Origin: Tenrec ecaudatus
Taxonomy: Eukaryota > Chordata > Mammalia > Afrosoricida > Tenrecidae
Length of the DNA stretch: 64,000 bases
NCBI RefSeq assembly: GCF_050624435.1
Contig: NC_134541.1
Coordinates: forward strand, 9,991,483-10,055,482
Direction: 5' to 3'
Both the position numbers and the translations under genes were made by a program. Positions 43,521-53,650 of the stretch are shown here, in pieces (positions within the stretch are counted from its first letter, which is position 1; each line of letters opens with the position of its first letter). The notes under the pieces are model-generated. The model saw only the letters and a program-made list of their open reading frames with translations, was not told the DNA's origin and did not search any database.

Positions 43521-44019
43521 AGTGCTCGCTGAAAACCCAGTATGCACATGACCTCCACAGGAAATTCGATGGGGAGACTGTTTCGGACTCAGGGGCCTCA
43601 AGAGATCGATGCTGCCTTTTTGAGGCCCAATGCTTGCCTCAGCTTGCCAAGTCGATTAGCAAAAGGAACTCGCGAGATGACGATGACAGTGGGTGCACAG
43701 GAAGGGATGGGAGAGAGGACTAGAAAAATGACTAGAGACCCTTTGGGGGGGGCGACGGGGGGGGTGGTGGCACATGATTGCCAACAACTCACCCTGAACG
43801 TTTCCAAATCCAGTGCGTTGGGTCCCAGGACCCAGCCTCCCTAACAATCTTCTTGTAGAAATACAGATATTGTTTTTAAAACGAGGAGCATTCTCCTGGT
43901 CCCTCACCAGAGGAATGAAGGAATGGCTAACATCCAGATGCATATCGGCTCACCCCAAGAGTTGCAAGGCAATAAGGAGTAAATGGATGTACACGATACG
44001 AAAAACTATCGCCCACCCC
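43521..44019. other. Single-copy-looking sequence with G-runs, no gene seen
   Basis: G-runs at 43744-43770. No gene is recognised. Confidence 0.3.
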
Positions 44020-44300
44020 CCCTTTTCTTTTCCATTATTAATGACCAAATATTATTAAATCAATAATTTGGGTGATGATCTGTGCAGGTTATTAAATATC
44101 GTGAATTATTAACGTGAAAGTTGATCAGAGCTCAGGAGAGAATTTAAGTTCACGGGAGTCTCTGGGTGTTGAAATGAAAGACCGAGCCCTTGACAAATCC
44201 TCTCTGTTCAGATTTTGGACCCGGAGCAAGCAGAGACCACAGATGTCCTGAAGGAAATGAACAGCATTCCTTACTGAATTACAGGAAATTAAAATCCCAG
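44020..44300. other. Candidate conserved non-coding element
   Basis: A very AT-rich block ('accaaatattattaaatcaa', 'ttattaaatatcgtgaatta', 'ttaacgtgaaagttgatcag') with many ATTA cores and no repeat match. Inference from composition only. Confidence 0.3.
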
Positions 44301-45540
44301 CTAGCCACGGTCAGAATAATGGGGGATGAGATGGGCCAAGTCCAGGGTGCCAGTCGCCAGAAGGAATTCAGCCCCTCCACCCCCGCCCCAAGTTTTTCTT
44401 TCCCTCGCCATGGATTGCACTGATTGTTTCAGAAACCTCAGGAAATTGGGAAAGAATCACAGGTTTGCCAGGAGTGGGTGAGCCTCTGGCCTGGGAGTGG
44501 GGCAGAGAGCAATTAGCTTGTATCTCAGTGCCGGTTCCGATTTCTTTGCCTTACGCAAGGTGTGTGGGGAAGAGCTTTCTGCCCAGAGGGTAGACAAGGA
44601 AGGGCCGTGGGATGCGAGCTGATTTGGAGAGAGACGCAGACTACTGGGGAGGGGCCTGGAGCAGGCAAAGGAGGCTGGCTTGGCTGTGACCTTGGTGAAA
44701 TCCCAGTGCCCATCACCAAGGACCTTGATATAACCAAGCCAGGGGCCCACGTGGCCAGAGACACTGGAGGCAAACAGACGCAACCCTGCTCTCTCCCTGC
44801 AAAGCTGCCCCCTGCCAACAAGCGCTGCCCTGCGGCCGAGGTTCCCAATATGAAAGCAACTCGGTTACTGCCGAATTTAATGACAGCGACTTTCTTTCCA
44901 AACCGTTTCACCCAGTGCAAACTGGAGGAAGAAAAGTCCAGAGAGGCAGGGATTCAGACTTTTGTCCAAAGAGGTCATGCCTCCATTTCTTCTTCAATTC
45001 TCCGCATTCTTTGTGCAGCTTTTACACACCTGAACACTGTGGCTTGGATCAAGCTTTTTAGGGGGTCAAAATCAGGGGTCGAGCATGTCCTTCCTGGTTT
45101 AGAGAGTGGTAGCAACGTATGCTTGGGGCCAGCGTGCAAAGGGGCTAGAAGGACAGGCGCCCAGGTCAGATGCTGTATGCCCATCAACCAGGACCCAGTC
45201 AAGAATGCTTCCTCATTTCAGCGAGTCTCCAGGTGGGACACTTCCTTGCAATGGCCACTGAGACCTGGATTCTAATCTGTGAGCAACCAACTGCCTGCTG
45301 CAAGCATGGTGGCCTCAGCCTGATGCCAGCCACTGAGCATGAGCCCATTCACTCAGCTAACACTGCCAGGTTCCTGCTGTGGTCCCTCCCTGCCCCTGCC
45401 CCTCCCCCCGTGGCTGCAGACAGATCCCTGCTCTCACGACATTGAGATGAGGGGGGAACTGGTGAGTGAGCGAGAACACGTGTGAAGGCTTCAGGTCACT
45501 GTGAGTACTGTACGAAGAGGAAGCACAAGCTCATGCTAAG
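44301..45540. other. Single-copy-looking sequence, no gene seen
   Basis: A 237-codon plus-strand frame (44562-45275) stands open. It lacks a recognisable domain and is matched by a 131-codon frame on the other strand over part of its length. I treat it as chance. Confidence 0.35.
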
Positions 45541-45541
45541 C

Positions 45542-45696
45542 CAGTGGTTCTCAACCTGTGGGTCGCGACCCCTTTGGGGGGTCGAACGACCCTTTCACAG
45601 GGCTCTCCCAATTCATAACAGTAGCAAAATTACAGTTAGGAAGTAGCAACAAAAATAATGTTACGGTTAGGGGGTCACCACCACATGAGGAACTGG
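45542..45696 (+). mobile_element. SPIN-type hAT transposon, copy 2, right end missing
   Basis: The left end is intact ('cagtggttctcaacctgtgg', 'gtcgcgacccctttgggggg') and continues through 'agtagcaacaaaaataatgt' to 'ccacatgaggaactg'. The last ~40 bp with the right inverted repeat are absent. An RTE fossil begins at once, so a deletion or rearrangement joins the two. Confidence 0.85.
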
Positions 45697-47735
45697 AATG
45701 ACTCATCTGGTTTATGTACACATCCTACTAAGTGGTCCAGAATTCCCATTCTTCCCAATGTTATCCAGACCTTGTTATGATTCACACAATGCCTTTGCAC
45801 AGTCAACAAAACACAGGCAAGCATTTTTCGGATAGTCTTTGTTTTCAGCTAAGATCCATCTGACACCTGCAATGATAAGCTTTGACTGACATATTTGTCT
45901 AAATTTGACTTGGATTTCTGAAAATTCCCTGTTCCTGCTGCAACTTTTTAAATTACCTTCCTAATGACTTCACTTTCACGTGATATTAGTGATATTATTT
46001 GATAATTTCTCAACTCTATTGCATGTCCTTTATTTGAAATGGCACAGACGCCTGTCTCTTCTCACTGGTTGGCCAGGTAACTGCCTTCCAATATGTTTAC
46101 CACAGATGTGGGAGTCCTTCCGGACTTGCACCCACATGTTGAGACACCTTAGTTGGCATTCTGAGACCTGGAGCCTTTTTTAGGAAGGGTCAATGTTCTC
46201 ACTGAAGCTAGGGTTTCGTTCAATACCATTGGTTCTTGACCAAATGCCACCTCCTAAGATGACTTCTTTTTGGTTTCGTGGCTCCACATTCCTTCCATCT
46301 TCTTGTCATGCATCCTGCATCAACAGTGTTTTGCCCATAGAATCCTTCAAAATAAGGCAACTGCAGGCTGGAAATCTTACCTTAATTCTTTTAGCTTGAG
46401 AAATATAGAGTGTCTATTCCACGGCCCCCACCTCCCACTTGCCTGTGTAACTTCAGGTCTCTGGACATTTAGTTATAGTGAATATCCCCTTTGCTTTCAC
46501 GGCTCTGTTTCAGCACATTTCAGAGTCTCTTTGGATACCCATTTTTGTCTTTTTTTCCTTTTATGTCTTTGTAGTGACCGTTTGCATTCATCGTTTATGA
46601 GGTCCTCAATATCATCCTACTTGTCTGCTCATTAGTGGTCATTGTGTACAATGAACAATCTGTTCTTGACATGGCCTCTAAATTGAAACGTCCTCAAGGT
46701 CACACTCACTTGTGGATTTATTGTAATTTCCTTAGCTTCAACTTGAGCTTGCATGGGATAGTCTGTTAACGAAGTTGGTCCCTGGCCTTGGTCTGACTGC
46801 TGACATTGAACTTGTCCATCTTCTCTTCCTGTAGCTGCAGTCAATTTGATTCCTATGTGTTCCATTTGGCCCGGTCCCTGGGTACAGTTGTTGAAAACGC
46901 AATGAGTAATAAGCCTTCGGTCTTGCAGACTTCTCTCATGGGACCTCCTGAGTCGTTTTTATCATGCAGGCCATATTTTCCAGCTACTGGTCCTCCTTCG
47001 TTTCCAGAGTTCCCATTGAAATCAGCACCTCTTCATTGCAAGTTACGGGGGAATTTGGTACGTACACTTGAATAAGGGCTGTACTGGTCTTCCTCGCAGC
47101 CACGTGGATGACATCACATTGCTGACCGCACGACCGATCCGTCAGCATAGATCTTGCTTTCTGAGAATGGCGGACCACATGACTGTCTCATTCACAGTGG
47201 CCAACACCAGTTCCTCCCAGCTCATCTGTGCCCAGGATGCCAGTCTTCATTTCTTGTTTCACTTTTGATGATTTCTAGTTTTCCTAGATTCACACTTTGT
47301 ACATTTCATGTGTTGATTACTAATGGGTATTGGTAGCTGGTCTTTTCTTCTCCTTTTCAGTCATGTCCTGTCCGTAGATGGAAGTTCCCGAGGCTTCGCT
47401 CCATTCACACGGCAGTGGTTGACTCCTATGTGAGGAGGCAGCTCTTTCCCCGTACTTTCCTGAGCGCTTTCCAACCTGAGGAGCACATCTTCCTGTGCTG
47501 CGTCAGACAATGCTCTATTCCGGTCCACAAGGTTCTCACCGGCCAATGTGTTCACAAGTCCATCACCAGGTCCTTTCCCCCAGCCTGTCTTTGTCTGGAC
47601 TCTCCACTGATGTCTGCCCACCGTGAACAGCCCTGCGGAGGTAGGAGCTCTCCGTGGCATAGCGTCCAGAAGTACAGCGAGAGGCAAGCCGCCAGAGTAC
47701 GCCAGACTGGCGGGGGAGTGGTAGATGCTAAGCTC
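45697..47735 (-). mobile_element. RTE (BovB-like) LINE fossil covering endonuclease and part of reverse transcriptase
   Basis: The longest RTE copy in the window (~2.0 kb, 5' side at the right). Reading leftward on the minus strand, ~47.55-46.95 kb corresponds to the endonuclease part ('gtacacttgaataagggctg' and 'cactttgtacatttcatgtg' on the plus strand), ~46.9-46.06 kb to the linker, and 46.06-45.70 kb to the start of the reverse transcriptase ('cacacaatgcctttgcacag', 'tcaacaaaacacaggcaagc'). The reading frame is broken many times. The rest of the reverse transcriptase and the tail are missing. Confidence 0.85.
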
Positions 47736-48065
47736 AGCCACATCAGCACATAAATAAGGCCAGAGAGGGGCTGGTGGCCGTCCAAGGACACATAAAAATA
47801 CAAACCTGGGCTCACAACTGCGTGCCTCACTAGCGACCCCACTCTCTCACACTAGAGGATCAACCGCATAAATCAAAGCACTCTGAGGAGAGATCAGAAA
47901 TAAGCTTGCCATAAATTTCATTAAACTCTCTTGTTAGTGCCTTGCCTGGAAATTTCCCTTCTTTTGGAAATTAAAAACAAATCCCCCCGCCCCCGCTGAA
48001 GTTCTAACTTTACTTCCCCCCTAATTTTTTTTACAAGAAGACATAATTAGAAATGATTCAAGCTA
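47736..48065. other. AT-rich single-copy block, candidate conserved non-coding element
   Basis: The text at 47870-48050 ('gccataaatttcattaaact', 'cttttggaaattaaaaacaa') is repeat-free and AT-rich. No gene is recognised. Confidence 0.3.
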
Positions 48066-48450
48066 TTGTTGTTGCTGTTAGGTGCCATCCAAAATGGTTC
48101 TAACCCATAGCGACCCTCTGCACAAGAGAAGAAACACTGCTCCATCCTGTGCCACCCTCACAAGTGCTTCTATACTTTAGCCCACTGTGCAGCCACGGTG
48201 TCAATCCATTGAGCTGAGGGCCTTCTTTGTCACTGCCCCTCAACTTTGCTAAGCACGATGTCCTTCTCCAGGGACTGGTCTCTCCTGACAACTTGTCCAA
48301 AGGATGCAGTCTCACCACCCTTGCCTCTAAGGAGCACTCTGGACCTACTTCCTCCAAGACAGATTTATTGTCCTCTGAGCAGTCCACGGTACTTTCAATA
48401 TTCACCGGCATCGCAATCCAAACACCTCAGTCCTTCACGTTGTTCGAGGT
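48066..48450 (-). mobile_element. RTE (BovB-like) LINE 3' end with tail
   Basis: It starts with the reversed tail ('ttgttgttgctgttaggtgc'), then 'gttctaacccatagcgaccc', 'cagccacggtgtcaatccat', 'ctccagggactggtctctcc', 'ccacccttgcctctaaggag' and 'gagcagtccacggtactttc'. This is the longest and best-preserved RTE terminus here. Confidence 0.9.
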
Positions 48451-48579
48451 ATGTCATAAGTAGGGTCCAAACAGATCAAAGGAACGTCCTTTTCTACACG
48501 TGAAACACTTATATAATTTTATTAACTTAAAAACAGCACAGACCCACTCATCTCATCATCTTTTGTCTTACTAAATTCC

Positions 48580-48645
48580 TAACTGCTAGCACAGTACATA
48601 AAGTTGAGTCCTAAGTAAATATGAATTGAGTGAGTGAATGAGCAG
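48580..48645 (+). repeat. L2/MIR 3' tail fragment
   Basis: 'agcacagtacataaagttga' and 'gtcctaagtaaatatgaatt', then 'gagtgagtgaatgagc', resemble the shared L2/MIR ending. Confidence 0.45.
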
Positions 48646-48792
48646 ACTTTTAAAACTTATTACATACACGAAATAAAACTTATTACACATGGTGGTGATA
48701 TATATATACATATATGTAATTTTCATATGCATTAAATGATTTACATAGGTGACATAGGGTACTCCCTAACATAGTTAAAAAAACAAACAAAC

Positions 48793-48992
48793 ACTGCCAT
48801 TGAGTCAATCTTGACTCATAGCGATCCTCTAGGACAGGGTAGAATTGCCCTTGTGAGTTTCTGAGACTGTCTAACTATTTACGAGAGTTAGAAATCCCAG
48901 TCTTTCTCCCATGGAGCGGCTAGTGGTTATGAACTGCTGACCTTGCAGATGGCATCCAACACATGACCATACCACTCTGCCACCAGGACTCC
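48793..48992 (-). repeat. AfroSINE-type SINE, full length
   Basis: A well-preserved reverse-strand copy: 'actgccattgagtcaatctt', 'catagcgatcctctaggaca', 'gtttctgagactgtctaact', 'catggagcggctagtggtta', ending 'ctgccaccaggactcc'. It is preceded by (AAAC)n-like text, the reversed T-rich tail. Confidence 0.92.
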
Positions 48993-49831
48993 TTCCCCTA
49001 ACACACAGCTGTTGGTATCTTTGTTTTACAGATTAACGAGCTAAGACTGAGCAAGAGTCAATACCAATGCATATTTACTGAGCACCTGCTATATCTAAGG
49101 TATGCTTCGTTAGCCAGTAATGTCCCAGGCTTGCCTGACTTCAGACCCCACGCTCTCAGTCCCCAGGTGTGCTGGTTTTGAAGAATGAGGGTTGGTGGAG
49201 ATTAAGTGATAAGGCTTTACACCTGACTCAGCTTCCCACCGACCCCAAAGGACATGGGTGTCAGGTCAGCGCCAGACAATGAAAGCCCTCGCCGCCTGCC
49301 TGCATGCCTGTGGCAGTGTTGTCCTTCTGCACACCCACACGTGGGCGTCTACCATGCTGCACTCTTCACGGTCCGGCCTACGCTATTCCTGAACCCGAAC
49401 AAGCACATTCCTCCCTGTCTACAGGCCAAGCTGGAACACAGCGGTGCTCCATCTGGTAGCCAGACAAGGGGACACATTTTAAGCCACTAACTGGACAAGC
49501 TGCATAGGCCCCCTGGGTGAGACTGAAGCTGGAAACCGAGCAAGTGCGGCCCTGCAGTTTGCAGGGAGCATTTCTGAGCCGAGAGAGAAAGACCAGAGGA
49601 GGAGGGCGTTCTTCTGTGCTTCCAGCTTGGGTCGGGAATTGGCAGCTGCTAATTCTAGTCATCTGGGCACCCTTCTAGCCCTTGGTACCTGCACCTCCAG
49701 CTTGAGAAGTAGCCTTCTCTTTTCAGGTGCCACAGCCTTGGGAAGTGCCCTTGGGCGCAGTTCCACTCTGTCGTGTTTGGTTGCCACGAGTTACGGTCAG
49801 CCTGCAAGCACTGGGTAACGGGATTTGACAT
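48993..49831. other. Single-copy-looking sequence, weak L2 piece
   Basis: 49070-49110 ('tttactgagcacctgctata') resembles the L2/MIR ending 'attgagcacctactatgtgcc'. No gene is recognised in the rest. Confidence 0.35.
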
Positions 49832-50008
49832 CTGTTCAGTTTTGACTCCTGGAGCCCCCGTATGTGTCTGAGTGGAACACACTGAGCTCTCAATGGCCGG
49901 TCTTCAGAAGTAGATCCCCAGGCCTTTCTATCAAGACACGTCTGCATGGACTTGAACCGCTAACCTTCTGCTACCAGCTGAGAGTGTTGACTGTTGTGTC
50001 TCCCAAGG
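49832..50008 (-). repeat. AfroSINE-type SINE, type b
   Basis: Reverse-strand: 'tctgttcagttttgactcct', 'tcttcagaagtagatcccca', 'ggcctttctatcaagacacg' and 'catggacttgaaccgctaac'. Confidence 0.8.
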
Positions 50009-50043
50009 ATCCTCATCTGAAAGGCTGCAAACTGGTTCTAGAG

Positions 50044-50239
50044 CAGTGGTTCTCAATCTTCCGAATGCTTCGACCCTTTCATACGGTTCCTCATGTTGTG
50101 GTGACCGCCCCCCAATCCTAAAACTCTTTTTGTGGCTACTTCATCACTATCATTTTGCTACTGTTATAAATCAGGTGACCCCTGTGAAAGGGTCGTTTGA
50201 CCCCCGAAGGGGTCATGCCCCACAGGTTGAGAACCGTGG
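50044..50239 (-). mobile_element. SPIN-type hAT transposon, copy 3
   Basis: A complete short copy in reverse: 'cagtggttctcaatcttccg' at the left, 'gtgaaagggtcgtttgaccc' and 'aggttgagaaccgtgg' at the right. The same internal deletion as copy 1 joins 'aaatcaggtgacccctgtg'. Flanking octamers (50036-50043 and 50240-50247) share the TCTAG core expected at hAT-Charlie-type targets (5 of 8). Confidence 0.88.
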
Positions 50240-50290
50240 CTCTAGCTGCTTCTCTCACAGCCCTTCTCCGTCCGATGCGCTCAGAACTCT

Positions 50291-50489
50291 CAAGTGGTTC
50301 TCAGCTGGGAGTGATGGTGCCCCTTGGGGACATGTTTGGTTGTCGTGTGTGTGTGTGTGTGTGTTTGTGTACAACTGGCATGCAGGGAGTATATCTCTGG
50401 GATAGAGCTTAAGACTTTCCAGTACACAAGACACCCACAACCAAGAATTACTAGACCCCAAATGTCCATGATGTTGAAGTTCAAAGACT
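50291..50489 (+). mobile_element. MER5A-like hAT element with an internal GT repeat
   Basis: It follows MER5A from end to end: 'aagtggttctcagctgggag', 'gatggtgccccttggggaca', 'tgtttggttgtcgtgtgtgt', 'caagacacccacaaccaaga' and 'ttactagaccccaaatgtcc'. A GT microsatellite (50344-50369) stands where the family normally reads 'ttgtcacaactgg'. Ancient and non-autonomous. Confidence 0.75.
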
Positions 50490-51371
50490 TGTGGTTGAAG
50501 AGTGGAAAAAAGAGGATCTTAGCGGGTGGGGAGGGGAGGGAGGGCAAGCTGGACAGAGATGTGCTGCTCTTGCGATGGTCGTTGTCACTATTGTTTCATC
50601 CTGTCTGCCGTCCTATCTGCCTTTGATAACGGTTTCTGATCTTAGTTTGGGATCCCCAGCCAGAGCCGGTGATTCAGTAGGAGCCAAGTGGCTCCACCCT
50701 CCTTCTCTTCTAGACGTCACCTAGGAGAATGTCCCATTTCGGGGGCAAAGTGGACTGATTAGGCATGACACCACTCAGATGTCCTGAGTCATTCACTAGG
50801 ACCTCGGAGTCCACGGCTCTTTCATTAAGGCCGGGGTCCTCTGGAGAGGAGAGACAGAGAGCAGGGCTGCAGGTGGCGGTGGCCCCTGGTCACCACAAGG
50901 AGAACGCTCGCCCTAGAATGGAACCAGCGTGGAGGCAGGGAGTAGGGAAATCAAAGGAGGAGACCTTTGGATCGTCATGACAGAAGTTGAAGTACTCATT
51001 GAGCTAACAATACCTGAGTTCAGAAGCCCTGGATTAAAAAAAAAACGACAGTAAATTGTCCAGTAATTTTCACCCCATTTAGGCTAGGGATTCGGTCTTT
51101 GTATTGTTATTCTTTGAACGCTTCCTTGTCGTTCAGGTGAAAGTTTACGGAGCATATTTGTTTTCCATCAGACAATCGACACCCATGGCATTGGTTTGTC
51201 TTCCCCTCAGTGTAATGGCGTGCTTCCGACTTCCTCCCCGGCTTCCTCCTTCTTTCCTGTGCCTTCCTGCTTTCTGAGCTGGGCTTGCGGGCAAGTCCTC
51301 TTCTGTGGCTCTCCTCTGGTGGCTGGGTACCTGGAGCATGCTCTTCTCCAGTCTTATTGCTCACTTTAGAG
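50490..51371. other. Single-copy-looking sequence, no gene seen
   Basis: Nothing is recognised except an A-run at 51035-51044. Confidence 0.35.
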
Positions 51372-51544
51372 CAGGGGTGCTCCACCTTCCTCAGGTCGCG
51401 ACCCTTTCACACAGCTCCTCATGTGGTGGGGACCCCCAACCATAACATGATTTCCGTTGCTACTTCATCACTGTCATTTTGCTACTGTGATGAATCAGGC
51501 GACCCCTGTGAAAGGGGTTGCAACCCACAGGTTGAGAACCGCTG
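51372..51544 (-). mobile_element. SPIN-type hAT transposon, copy 4, with clear target duplication
   Basis: A complete short copy in reverse: 'ctccaccttcctcaggtcgc', 'gttgctacttcatcactgtc' and 'gttgagaaccgctg'. The flanking octamers 'ctttagag' (51364-51371) and 'cttcagag' (51545-51552) match at 7 of 8 positions. That is the 8 bp duplication expected for hAT transposons. Confidence 0.92.
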
Positions 51545-51552
51545 CTTCAGAG

Positions 51553-52693
51553 GCCTGTCCTGATTGGGTGAGAGTGGATCCTGGGGGTGGGCTCCGTTCC
51601 GGGCTGGAGGGCTAGCGAAGGGCCACATCCTGAGGGCTCCGTCAGTCTCTATCAGCTGAGGCCACAAAGCCTCGCTGGTCTGGTTCCTGCTCACAAGGGT
51701 TGCTCTCCGTCTTTCTCCCAGAGAATAACGTTGGCTGTTGGCTTTGTATCTATGCCTTGAATTAGGCTGCAGGACTTCCCTTTCCTTCCTATTTCCTTGA
51801 GACGTTTTGTTTTGGTTTCCTTTGATCAGGCCTGGGCGGTGGCTTTTATCAAGTGCCGTTTCTGCCTCCACGGAGACGATCCTGCGCTGCTTTCTCGTCT
51901 TCTGCCACTTGCCGAAGCCTGACTGATACCCTTCGCTTTGAAGGGATGGTAATAGGAAGTAATGACTTCCATTAAAAATAAAAAGAAGAAAAAAAGCAAC
52001 CCAGCAACAACAATCGCAAGCGATCTGCAGATTCCTTTCCCGTCTGCACAAGGGACTACATAATGCAGCCTGTACATCTGGAGAAAATTCTGGAAGGCAG
52101 CATTTTCCTGACAAGGGGGATGGATATCTAACGGAACAGTGACTGGCTATTCAAAACACAAGGGAAAGCGGGCAGCCCTGACTCCTGGAAGCTCCGGCCC
52201 AAGCGGGGAGCTGGAGGTTTCATCTGTCTTGTCAGGAGCCGAGGGGTGCTGGGAGAACAGAAGCCGTGCTGACACCTGTTAAAATGGCATTCCGGATGCA
52301 GATGCCCGTGTCCAACTTGCAGCAGACGGGTGCTCCATTAGCAGGAGTGTGCCAGGCAGGGAGAGAACGACGAGCGCAGAAGAGCTCAGGAACTCACTCG
52401 ACAGCCCCCCTGGGAATGGTGTGGCAGCCACCCCAGGAGAGGCTCATCTCAGAGGAAAGCAGCCTCGCCTACCTCGTGCTTGGAAGCACGCAGCGGCATT
52501 GCCCAGGGGCGCGGTCCAGGTCAGGCTGCTCAAGGTCAACGATGCACCTGGCAGGGATCCCTCAGGTGGCGTTCCCCCACTGCAGGTGGTGGGGCACATG
52601 CCTTCAGAGGGTCGGTGCTTCAGCATAGACTTTTGAGATTGAAGATGCCAACACATCCAATCCGGGTAGTCTCCTGAATTTCTCGGCCTGTCC
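51553..52693. other. Single-copy-looking sequence, no gene seen
   Basis: The 210-codon minus-strand frame (51482-52114) starts outside and ends inside SPIN copy 4, has no recognisable domain and is probably chance. No interspersed repeat is recognised. Confidence 0.35.
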
Positions 52694-52765
52694 TTAACTG
52701 AGTGTCTGTCATGTGTCAGGACCCTGTTCCAGGGACGGTGATGTCGACTGTGAATAAGAGAGTCT
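52694..52765 (+). mobile_element. L2 LINE 3' terminal fragment
   Basis: 'tgagtgtctgtcatgtgtca', 'ggaccctgttccagggacgg' and 'tgtcgactgtgaataagaga' match the L2 3' end ('tgagcacctactatgtgccaggcactgtgctaggcgctgggg...gaacaagac'). Confidence 0.7.
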
Positions 52766-53119
52766 TGGGGCTCCCTGATGAATGTTGCTCAAAGTCACGG
52801 AGAAAATAGACAAGGACAAAGCCTTCCAGGAGGCAGCAACATTGAAGCATGTATCTCAAGAGTGAGAAGAAACCAGCTGTCTGCAATGCTAGGTACCAGC
52901 ATCTCGAATGAGGGAAAGGATGTCATCACTGGAGAAGCCCCATGCGCTGGGCTGTGCTCACCTGAGGAGAGGTGGGCACGGGCAGGCCAGCCCACTCTGA
53001 AAGCCAGGGGAAACCCCAGAAAGGTTTTAAGCAGAGAGCGATGTGTGCCCATGCCCCTGCTGACAATGGTCTTCCTGCTCAAAGTTCATGGACTTAAACA
53101 CCCGCCCCACTCTCAAACC
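52766..53119. other. Single-copy-looking sequence, no gene seen
   Basis: A 117-codon plus-strand frame here has no recognisable domain. No repeat is recognised. Confidence 0.3.
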
Positions 53120-53255
53120 CACAGCTCTTGAGTCTATTAAAACTCACGGGGACCTTGTAGGCCGGGGGAGTAGGGCCCCACAGGATTTCTTTATGGGAGG
53201 TCATGGGATGGCATTCTAAATCAACAACGTATCCAGGGCTATACCACCAGGAAAG
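53120..53255 (-). repeat. AfroSINE-type SINE, diverged
   Basis: 'agtctattaaaactcacggg', 'gaccttgtaggccgggggag' and 'ggatttctttatgggaggtc', with the head remnant 'ctataccaccaggaaagc', follow the reverse-strand order. Confidence 0.5.
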
Positions 53256-53394
53256 CACATGATCTTGTCTAAATCAACAAGCAGAGCCTGGCGGAGGCCA
53301 CAGTCACATCTACGTTCGTAGGAGTCCCTGCTAGGTCAGCCTTGTGCTTATCACGCTGGACAACGGTCATTAGATCTTGCCCAGGAACCCACTG

Positions 53395-53525
53395 GAAGGC
53401 CGCTATCCATGTTTACATTTCACGAACGTTGAAACGGATGACTTGAGAGGGTCATTCAGAAGGCCAGGTTCTCCCAGCTGGTGAGGCTCTGAGCCAGGAC
53501 GTGGCCCCGGTCTGTGTGACCCCAA
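53395..53525 (-). repeat. MIR, weak
   Basis: 'atccatgtttacatttcacg', 'aaacggatgacttgagaggg' and 'ctcccagctggtgaggctct' resemble the reversed MIR core ('ttttacagatgaggaaactgaggc...acacagctagtaagtggc'). Confidence 0.5.
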
Positions 53526-53537
53526 AGACCACACGAT

Positions 53538-53650
53538 GACAGAGGTCAGCCAACTACAGCCTGAGAGCCACAGCTGGGCCGACCGCCTGTTTTGTAAACA
53601 CAGTTTTATTGGAAAACAGCCATGCCCGTATGTTTACATAGTGTGTCGAA
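53538..53650 (+). repeat. Old mammalian interspersed repeat fragment
   Basis: 'ggtcagccaactacagcctg', 'gagccacagctgggccgacc' and 'aacacagttttattggaaaa', then 'cagccatgcccgtatgttta', follow the same old family as the 20.8 kb fragment. Confidence 0.6.

Noticed and set aside
44562..45275. 237-codon plus-strand frame
   Set aside because: No domain or signal was recognised, the other strand is open over part of it, and no exon boundaries or paralogue-like text are visible.
51482..52114. 210-codon minus-strand frame
   Set aside because: It overlaps SPIN copy 4 at one end and has no domain. The composition is that of non-coding DNA.
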